A DNA stretch of 30,503 nucleotides. It comes from Collinsella sp. UBA6357. GTDB lineage: Bacteria > Actinomycetota > Coriobacteriia > Coriobacteriales > Coriobacteriaceae. Made by a program: the position numbers and the translations under genes. Position 1 is the first letter of the stretch, and each line of letters starts with the position of its first letter. Of the stretch, positions 25,456-29,691 are shown piece by piece. The stretch spans positions 219 through 30,721 of the forward strand of contig DJRP01000026.1 of the NCBI GenBank assembly GCA_002437815.1, read 5' to 3'. The notes under the pieces were generated by a model that searched no databases, was not told the DNA's origin, and worked only from the letters and a program-made list of their open reading frames with translations.

Positions 25456-25493
25456 TATCGACAATGGCTTTCTTTAATTAGCCAGTGTCGATA
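25456..25493 (-). terminator. Hairpin downstream of the RHH module
   Basis: TATCGACA plus GGCT arms (25456-25469) pair with AGCC plus TGTCGATA (25480-25493): 14 positions with one mismatch and a 10-nt AT-rich loop. It lies 15 nt past the RHH stop codon on the minus strand. Lack of a T run makes it a weak terminator call. No gene is seen between here and 25291. Confidence 0.45.
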
Positions 25494-25507
25494 CGTTGCG
25501 TAATTTA

Positions 25508-25780
25508 TTAAGACGCCTTGAGCGCGTTATTCATGGCCTGTCTGCACCATTCTGATTTGGTGATCCCCTGGGACTTCGCTGCAAGAGATATTGCTTCTGC
25601 TTTCGATTTGGGTATTCGCACGGAGATTGTCTCAAGCTCTTCATTAAAGGTCTTTGGGCGACCTCTTTGGGCCTTTGAGAAGTCATAATCGCTTAGATCT
25701 TCGTTTTCAATTTTCTGAGCCCATGAGCTAACTTGATCTTCGGTAATATTGAATTCATCGAGAAGCTTTTTGTCATCCAT
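25508..25780 (-). CDS. Putative RHH antitoxin of a type II toxin-antitoxin pair
   Basis: The 90-residue protein starts with an acidic half (MDDKKLLDEFNITEDQVSSW, AQKIENEDLSDYDF). It continues with RGRPKTFNEELETISVRIPK, where ETISVRI is the beta-ribbon, and then SKAEAISLAAKSQGITKSEW and CRQAMNNAL as the helix-turn-helix of the Arc/CopG ribbon fold. The start (complement 25778-25780) overlaps the upstream toxin gene's end by 8 nt, with AGAAAGGG as ribosome site. The acidic N-terminal half could neutralise the partner, while the RHH half may bind the palindrome at 26077-26097. No family name is assigned. Confidence 0.75.
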   Translation of the reverse strand: MDDKKLLDEFNITEDQVSSWAQKIENEDLSDYDFSKAQRGRPKTFNEELETISVRIPKSKAEAISLAAKSQGITKSEWCRQAMNNALKAS

Positions 25781-26060
25781 GTTTGTTTCCCTTTCTTCGT
25801 AATAGGTTCAATCTCTTTTTGATGCTTTGTTGTGGAGGGGTTTGGCCGTGAATGATAAGAACCGAGCCGTCGGATTTAATAACCCCAACTAATTCAATTA
25901 ACCTTCCCTTTGAATCCGGTCCAATTGCGTAATAGCGATTTGGATTCTGTTCAATCGCCGGAGCACATGCAATTGCATTCTTCCAGGCATAGACGGCATC
26001 TCCTTTTGTAACGTCGGGATGTCTTTTGGGGACTCTGTCCAAAACCTCTATCCTCAGCAT
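25773..26060 (-). CDS. Putative small toxin (BrnT-like/RelE-like, unassigned) of the RHH module
   Basis: The 95-residue protein begins MLRIEVLDRVPKRHPDVTKG; ATG at complement 26058-26060 is chosen because GGAGG (26065-26069) lies just upstream. An alternative ATG at 26099 has none. It contains AVYAWKNAIACAPAIEQNPN, RYYAIGPDSKGRLIELVGVI, and SDGSVLIIHGQTPP, then a basic tail (KKRLNLLRRKGNKHG). The order beta-strand/DxxGRLIE/VLIIHGQTPP recalls small toxin-like proteins next to RHH antitoxins in actinobacteria. Function is inferred from size, overlap and partner; no catalytic residues can be named with confidence. Confidence 0.6.
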   Translation of the reverse strand: MLRIEVLDRVPKRHPDVTKGDAVYAWKNAIACAPAIEQNPNRYYAIGPDSKGRLIELVGVIKSDGSVLIIHGQTPPQQSIKKRLNLLRRKGNKHG

Positions 26061-26076
26061 CTTTCCTCCGATTCTA

Positions 26077-26105
26077 GATTTATGTAATACATAAATCAAT
26101 ATTGA
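26077..26105 (-). promoter_or_regulatory. Operator-like palindromes upstream of the RHH module
   Basis: GATTTATGT (26077-26085), AAT, and ACATAAATC (26089-26097) form a perfect 9-bp dyad. A second 10-bp palindrome TCAATATTGA (26096-26105) overlaps its edge. On the minus strand a TTGATT (26094-26099) and TAGAAT (26071-26076) flank the dyad with a 17-bp spacer. A transcript from this promoter would begin at about 26064 and lack the full ribosome site, so the dyad is a better-supported feature than the promoter. Probable autoregulation by the RHH protein is inferred. Confidence 0.6.
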
Positions 26106-26382
26106 TATTGGGATACGATGCGCTCAATTTCGAATTGCTTTAAGGATATTGGGTAGCGCTGTGCCGATAAGTGCCATTTGCTTACCGAAAGCTGACCATG
26201 TGCTGTTGATTTGCGGTGCAGCGATTATGCCAACCAAAATGTTGTTCGATGTTCTTGCTGGTAATTAAAGCTCTGCCTAACCATGTGATGACGCGCAGTG
26301 CTTTAAGTTTGGGCTGCATGTTGACGTGGAATCCAATATAAGTCCATGCCAGCTGAACAGATTTAGACGTTGAGTACCTAAT
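26106..26382. other. Non-coding stretch with no recognised gene
   Basis: About 280 nt between the RHH module and the tRNA-Ala terminator. A 74-codon minus-strand frame (26182-26406) begins inside the tRNA terminator, lacks a ribosome site and resembles nothing I know, so I do not call it a gene. The sequence is less GC-rich than the flanking chromosome. Confidence 0.55.
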
Positions 26383-26413
26383 AAAAAAGCGACCTTGGAA
26401 ATCCAAAGTCGCT
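26383..26413 (-). terminator. Terminator of tRNA-Ala (first copy)
   Basis: On the minus strand AGCGAC and GTCGCT arms (plus inner TTGG/CCAA) form a stem with a short loop and are followed by TTTTTT (complement of 26383-26388). It lies 12 nt past the tRNA 3' end. Confidence 0.9.
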
Positions 26414-26425
26414 TATCATTCACGG

Positions 26426-26501
26426 TGGTGGAGACGAGGGGAATCGAACCCCTGACCTCTTGACTGCCAGTCAAGCGCTCTCCCAGCTGAGCTACGCCCC
26501 C
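26426..26501 (-). tRNA. tRNA-Ala (anticodon GGC), first copy
   Basis: The 76-nt cloverleaf includes the encoded CCA. The acceptor is GGGGGCG paired to CGTCTCC (two G-U pairs), with A73. The anticodon stem CTTGA/TCAAG flanks loop CTGGCAG, giving GGC, which reads GCC/GCU alanine codons. The T arm is AGGGG-TTCGATT-CCCCT. A TTGCAA/TATTCT promoter with 17-bp spacer lies upstream (26514-26542) and a terminator downstream. It is almost identical to the copy at 26747-26822. Confidence 0.97.
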
Positions 26502-26513
26502 GTGACTCGATTT

Positions 26514-26542
26514 AGAATACTGGAAGCCCCGCTACTTTGCAA
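26514..26542 (-). promoter_or_regulatory. Promoter of tRNA-Ala (first copy)
   Basis: On the minus strand TTGCAA (complement of 26537-26542) and TATTCT (complement of 26514-26519) have a 17-bp spacer. The start would fall a few bases before the tRNA 5' end. Confidence 0.75.
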
Positions 26543-26583
26543 GAACTTTTTTATTAAGTTCGTTTCGGCGAAAACGTGGCAAC

Positions 26584-26612
26584 AAAAAGGCCGTCTGTAC
26601 AAGCAGACGGCC
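26584..26612 (-). terminator. Terminator of the CAT-anticodon tRNA
   Basis: GGCCGTCTG and CAGACGGCC form a perfect 9-bp stem with a 6-nt loop; on the minus strand it is followed by TTTTTG. It lies 12 nt beyond the tRNA 3' end. Confidence 0.9.
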
Positions 26613-26624
26613 AAACAATAACAG

Positions 26625-26700
26625 TGGTGGACCCAGCAGGATTCGAACCTGCAACCCAGGGATTATGAGTCCCCTGCGCTAACCGTTGCGCCATGAGTCC
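26625..26700 (-). tRNA. tRNA with CAT anticodon (Met, or lysidine-modified Ile2)
   Basis: The 76-nt tRNA includes encoded CCA. Acceptor GGACTCA pairs with TGGGTCC (one G-U); D arm GCGC-AACGGTTA-GCGC; anticodon stem GGGGA/TCCCT with loop CTCATAA; T arm GCAGG/CCTGC. It is not initiator tRNA because the first pair is a normal G-C and there is no three-G-C anticodon stem of the initiator type. C4-G69 is compatible with Ile2, position 5 is T-G; therefore Met elongator and Ile2 cannot be separated by sequence reading alone. Only 46 nt separate it from the next tRNA upstream, so it is probably transcribed from the promoter at 26839-26867 by readthrough. Confidence 0.93.
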
Positions 26701-26704
26701 AAAT

Positions 26705-26735
26705 AATAAAACAGCCCCTGGTTTCCCAGGAGCTG
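26705..26735 (-). terminator. Terminator or attenuating hairpin after second tRNA-Ala
   Basis: On the minus strand ACAGC(TCCTGG) pairs with (CCAGG)GGCTGT around AAA and is followed by TTTATTATT. Because the CAT-tRNA has no promoter of its own in the remaining gap, partial readthrough would be needed to express it. Confidence 0.8.
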
Positions 26736-26746
26736 TGCATTCACGG

Positions 26747-26822
26747 TGGTGGAGACGAGGGGGATCGAACCCCTGACCTCTTGACTGCCAGTCAAGCGCT
26801 CTCCCAGCTGAGCTACGCCCCC
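26747..26822 (-). tRNA. tRNA-Ala (anticodon GGC), second copy
   Basis: Identical to the first copy except for one base in the T-arm region (GGGAA versus GGGGA read on the plus strand at about 26440/26761). It has 76 nt including CCA and loop CTGGCAG. The upstream promoter TTGCGC/TATATT (26839-26867) fits. The 88-nt repeat including short flanks (26417-26504 and 26738-26825) points to local duplication. Confidence 0.97.
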
Positions 26823-26838
26823 GTGCGGTGCGGTAGTT

Positions 26839-26867
26839 AATATACGGTAAACGTCCCAAAGGCGCAA
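26839..26867 (-). promoter_or_regulatory. Promoter of the tRNA-Ala/CAT-tRNA unit
   Basis: TTGCGC (complement of 26862-26867) and TATATT (complement of 26839-26844) with a 17-bp spacer on the minus strand, just upstream of tRNA-Ala. Confidence 0.75.
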
Positions 26868-26932
26868 GTACTATTTTGAATTCTTTTGAGTTGGTGTAAA
26901 GACGCGTTGCGAATCTGGACCCCGTCCTAATT

Positions 26933-26952
26933 TTGCACAAAAAGTTGTGCAA
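26933..26952. other. Short perfect hairpin in the tRNA-loaP intergenic region
   Basis: TTGCACAA and TTGTGCAA pair over 8 bp with a 4-nt AAAG loop. It lies upstream of the polysaccharide locus; no T run follows on either strand. Function unknown. Confidence 0.5.
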
Positions 26953-26980
26953 CTTTGGGGATGGTTTTGCAAAGTATCTG

Positions 26981-27029
26981 TTGACGGTCGATCAAATAGA
27001 AATCGCATAAAAATAGTGCCGGGGGGGGG
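26981..27029 (+). promoter_or_regulatory. Possible distal promoter and G9 tract upstream of loaP
   Basis: TTGACG (26981-26986) is a near-perfect -35. The best -10 is CATAAA (27006-27011) with a long 19-bp spacer, so this is a tentative call. A run of nine G (27021-27029) follows directly at the likely initial transcribed region. Confidence 0.35.
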
Positions 27030-27141
27030 TAGCTCGCTAAGCCCCAGCTAAGGCGGTTGTATTGCTTAAACGGACCCCTCATAGCGGCACGTGCGCTATA
27101 TGTAACAACGAACAGCCCAAATCAATCGCCGCGCTTTGCTG

Positions 27142-27150
27142 TGCTAGGAT
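27142..27150 (+). promoter_or_regulatory. Possible extended -10 promoter for the loaP operon
   Basis: TGC followed by TAGGAT (27145-27150) is an extended -10 arrangement; no good -35 is seen 17 bp upstream. It would start transcription just before the hairpin at 27165-27188. Confidence 0.35.
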
Positions 27151-27164
27151 AATGACATCACATG

Positions 27165-27188
27165 AGCCCAACCGCTTAGGCGGTGGCT
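27165..27188 (+). promoter_or_regulatory. Small leader hairpin, possible LoaP recognition element
   Basis: AGCC-CA-ACCGC (27165-27175), loop TTAG, GCGGT-GGCT (27180-27188) make a 9-bp stem with a 2-nt bulge. LoaP proteins of other bacteria bind a small stem-loop in the leader RNA of their target operon. Assignment here is inference by position and size only. Confidence 0.35.
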
Positions 27189-27286
27189 GCGTGGTATCTG
27201 GCCGCAATGGCAGTACTGCGATCAACCACGAGCTCCAATAATGTTTTGTCTTGTCAGATGTTTTTCTGATAGGCAAGAATGTGTCG

Positions 27287-27346
27287 CAGCTGTTTGCGTG
27301 CGCTTTAGTTTTGTTCCCGCTTGACTAAGGCGCACGCAACCAGCTG
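27287..27346 (+). promoter_or_regulatory. Long stem-loop in the loaP leader
   Basis: Arms 27287-27308 and 27325-27346 pair over 22 positions with a single T/C mismatch and a single G-U pair; the loop is 16 nt. No T tract follows. A stem this long is exceptional in a non-coding leader and is probably an RNA regulatory or transcript-stability structure. Confidence 0.7.
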
Positions 27347-27347
27347 G

Positions 27348-27384
27348 GATATGCAGGCATCTAGCGATACATCGCCTGCATATC
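27348..27384 (+). promoter_or_regulatory. Second stem-loop in the loaP leader
   Basis: GATATGCAGGC (27348-27358) and GCCTGCATATC (27374-27384) pair perfectly over 11 bp with a 15-nt loop, one base after the previous stem. A 12-bp palindrome TTGCATATGCAA (27392-27403) follows closely, and a two-part hairpin CGCCA/TGGCG with GCGG/CCGC (27469-27499) lies nearer to loaP. Confidence 0.65.
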
Positions 27385-27553
27385 TCGCTGTTTGCATATG
27401 CAACATACCGTTCACGGTGGGGCAGAGCCACGTGCTTGTTCCTCTGGGCTCAGGGTTTGAATATGACGCGCCATCGCGGCTGCATTTACCGCCCTGGCGA
27501 AGCCATAGACAAACTCCGTGCAGCAGACAAGACAAGCAAAGGGGGTGATGCTC

Positions 27554-28099
27554 ATGTGGTATGTGATTCAAGTTATCAAGGGCCGCGAAGAGGCAATGGT
27601 CGAGCGCATCGAGCGTGTATTGCCTGCCGATGTGGCCGCTGAGGTTTTTTATCCCCAGTATACAACGCAGATCAAAGTCCGCGGTACGTGGACCAGCGTA
27701 GACAAGCCGCTGTTCCCAGGCTACCTCATGTGCATTACCGATGACCCTCGTCTTGTTGAGCAGCATTTGCTGCGTATGGACGATTTTGCCCGCGTGCTGC
27801 GCCAGGGTGATGAGTTTGTGCCCCTGGCCAAGGAAGAAACAGTGGTCTTGGAACAGTTTACCCATAGGGGTGAGCGTGTTGTTCCCATGAGCCAGGCTGT
27901 CAAAGAGGGCGACAACGTGGTGGTGACCGCGGGCCCGCTTTTGGGCCACGAAGCCATGATCTCGAGCATCAACAGGCATAAAAGCATCGCCTCGCTGGAG
28001 TTTGACCTGTGCGGCCGTCATGTTACGGCGCGCTTGGGCCTTGCCGTGCTGTCCAAAGAGCAGTGGGCGATGCAGAACTTGAAACGAGCGATCGCCTAG
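27554..28099 (+). CDS. loaP: LoaP-type specialised NusG paralogue (transcription antiterminator)
   Basis: The 181-residue protein starts MWYVIQVIKGREEAMVERIE; ATG 27554 is chosen because AAAGGGGG ends 8 nt upstream (ATG 27548 is an alternative with short spacing). The NGN domain (about 1-100) includes YPQYTTQIKVRG and KPLFPGYLMCITDDPRLVEQ, where the PLFPGYL motif is the NusG hallmark. A KOW domain (about 118-170) starts VKEGDNVVVTAGPLLGHEAM. LoaP and RfaH-like paralogues allow RNA polymerase to pass terminators in long polysaccharide or antibiotic operons. As first gene of such an operon, and with a structured leader, LoaP is favoured over housekeeping NusG. It might also control its own leader. 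Confidence 0.88.
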   Translation: MWYVIQVIKGREEAMVERIERVLPADVAAEVFYPQYTTQIKVRGTWTSVDKPLFPGYLMCITDDPRLVEQHLLRMDDFARVLRQGDEFVPLAKEETVVLEQFTHRGERVVPMSQAVKEGDNVVVTAGPLLGHEAMISSINRHKSIASLEFDLCGRHVTARLGLAVLSKEQWAMQNLKRAIA

Positions 28100-28120
28100 C
28101 TGCAGGCGAGTAATTACGGA

Positions 28121-28915
28121 TTGCTGAGGATCCCTGAGGTCGGGGACGTAGGTTTGGAAGAAGTTTTGTCGGGGGAGAGAAAGATAGATACAACGGCGCC
28201 TGTGGGAGCGACTTTGGTCGCCGAGGCCATGAGCGGCCAGGGCAACGTCCAGCGCTACCGGTCGATGCAGGGCATCAAGGACTGGGACCGCACGCGCCTG
28301 GGCTACCGCTTCGTCAAGCGGGCGTTCGACATCTGCTTCAGCGGTTGCGTGCTCGCCGTCATAGCCGTGCCGAGCCTGGTGCTCGCGGCGGCCATACGCC
28401 TGGAGAGCGAGGGCAACCCCTTCTACAGCCAGATCCGCGTGGGGCAGACCCACCGAGACGGCAGCCTGTCCACCTTCCGCATGTGGAAGTTCCGGAGCAT
28501 GTACAGGGACGCCGACGAGCGCCTCGAGGAGCTGAAGGAACAAAACGAGATCGCGGGCGCCATGTTCAAGATGAGGGAGGACCCCAGGGTAACCAGGATC
28601 GGGAAGTTCATCCGCAAGCACTCGATCGACGAGTTCCCGCAGTTCCTGAACGTCTTTCTGGGCCAGATGTCCGTCGTGGGCCCCCGCCCGCCGCTGCCCC
28701 GCGAGGTGGAGCAGTACACCGAGCGCGACCTGCAGCGCCTGGCCGTCAAGCCCGGCATCACCGGCTGGTGGCAGGTGACCGAGCGCAACCACACGGGATT
28801 CGACGGCATGGTTCGCCGCGACCTGGAATACATCGCGAAGCGTGGGATCAAGACGGACCTCAGGATCATCGCTCTTACCGTCATCGAAGTGATTACGGGA
28901 AAGGGTGCGTGCTAG
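28121..28915 (+). CDS. Undecaprenyl-phosphate sugar-1-phosphate transferase (bacterial sugar transferase)
   Basis: This monotopic phosphoglycosyltransferase starts lipid-linked repeat-unit synthesis by moving a sugar-1-phosphate from a nucleotide sugar to undecaprenyl phosphate at the inner membrane. From TTG 28121 it has 264 residues; the start is uncertain (ATG 28229 would give a shorter protein starting MSGQGNVQRYRSMQ). A membrane re-entrant helix spans about 69-92. The signatures are YRFVKRAFDICFSG, FRMWKFRSMYRDADERLEEL, RIGKFIRKHSIDEFPQFLNV with the catalytic Asp-Glu pair, and MSVVGPRPPLPREVEQY with LAVKPGITGWWQV. The sugar cannot be read from sequence. It overlaps the next gene by one base. 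Confidence 0.9.
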   Translation: MLRIPEVGDVGLEEVLSGERKIDTTAPVGATLVAEAMSGQGNVQRYRSMQGIKDWDRTRLGYRFVKRAFDICFSGCVLAVIAVPSLVLAAAIRLESEGNPFYSQIRVGQTHRDGSLSTFRMWKFRSMYRDADERLEELKEQNEIAGAMFKMREDPRVTRIGKFIRKHSIDEFPQFLNVFLGQMSVVGPRPPLPREVEQYTERDLQRLAVKPGITGWWQVTERNHTGFDGMVRRDLEYIAKRGIKTDLRIIALTVIEVITGKGAC

Positions 28916-29691
28916 TGCTCGAGTCCTATCTCGATTATCCCGAACTAAATCGAGTTCCCGTGATTGATGTTCCAATCACGGGAACCAACATGTCTGAATG
29001 CGTCGATTTCATTAGTCGTAATATCGATGAACTTCATGGTGAGTATATCTGCGTTTCCAACGCTCATACGTCAGTTATGGCCCATGACGATCCCAGCTAC
29101 TGGTCCTGTCAGGCTGAGTCTGTCATGTCCGTTCCGGACGGAAAGCCGCTGTCTATTGTCGGTCGAAAGACAGTCGAGTCTATGGGGCGCGTGACGGGCC
29201 CGGACCTTATGCGGGAAGTTTTTGGCATCTCTGTTCAACGCGGATGGACTCATTATTTTTACGGAAATGAACAGAAGAATCTTGATGCACTGAGGTCTTC
29301 ACTCCAGAAGGATTACCCGGGACTAAATATCGCTGGTATGGAGCCTTCTGTTTTCCGTCCGCTCTCCGATTCTGAGAAACGTGACCTATCACGGCGTATC
29401 GCCGATTCCGGCGCTGACTTTGCTTGGATTGCACTTGGTGCGCCGCGGCAAGAGGTTCTTATGCATGAGCTAAAGGGCGGTCCCCAGCCATTGATGATCG
29501 GCGTCGGAGGAGCCTTCAACGTTCTCGCTGGCGTGGTGCCGGAGGCGCCGATGTGGATGCAGAGCCTGAGCCTTGAGTGGTTATACCGCTTGATGCAAGA
29601 GCCGAAGCGACTCTTCAAACGATATCTCGTCACTAATACCAAGTTTCTCTTTTATCAGTTCACGGGCGCTAAGCGCAAGGAAGGCAAGTAG
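28915..29691 (+). CDS. WecG/TagA/CpsF-family glycosyltransferase
   Basis: GT26 enzymes add a second sugar, often N-acetylmannosamine or a uronic derivative, to a lipid-linked acceptor. It has 258 residues from GTG 28915, which overlaps the preceding TAG by one base (GGGAAAGGG lies upstream). Motifs: VPITGTNMSECVDFISRN, VSNAHTSVMAHDDPSYW, VPDGKPLSIVGR with the presumed catalytic Asp, GPDLMREVFG, HYFYGNEQ, and WIALGAPRQEVLMHEL. ADFAWIALGAPRQE is especially characteristic. The codons are markedly more AT-rich than those of the flanking genes, suggesting separate acquisition. Donor and acceptor are unknown. Confidence 0.9.
   Translation: MLESYLDYPELNRVPVIDVPITGTNMSECVDFISRNIDELHGEYICVSNAHTSVMAHDDPSYWSCQAESVMSVPDGKPLSIVGRKTVESMGRVTGPDLMREVFGISVQRGWTHYFYGNEQKNLDALRSSLQKDYPGLNIAGMEPSVFRPLSDSEKRDLSRRIADSGADFAWIALGAPRQEVLMHELKGGPQPLMIGVGGAFNVLAGVVPEAPMWMQSLSLEWLYRLMQEPKRLFKRYLVTNTKFLFYQFTGAKRKEGK

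Larger units (their letters stand above)
26870..27553. other. Long non-coding leader of the polysaccharide locus
   Basis: About 680 nt between the tRNA promoter and loaP hold no convincing coding frame. The stretch carries the possible promoters, the G9 tract, an imperfect inverted repeat (27048-27059 with 27169-27179), and at least four stem-loops (27165-27188, 27287-27346, 27348-27384, 27469-27499). It is most readily read as the regulatory leader of the downstream operon. Confidence 0.6.

Noticed and set aside
26182..26406. A 74-codon minus-strand open frame before tRNA-Ala
   Set aside because: It begins inside the tRNA terminator, has no ribosome site and resembles no family.
27178..27192. 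GGCGGTGGCTGCGTG, reminiscent of the RfaH ops element (GGCGGTAGCGTG)
   Set aside because: Mismatches in the core, and the antiterminator gene looks like LoaP, which does not use ops. The likeness is probably by chance.
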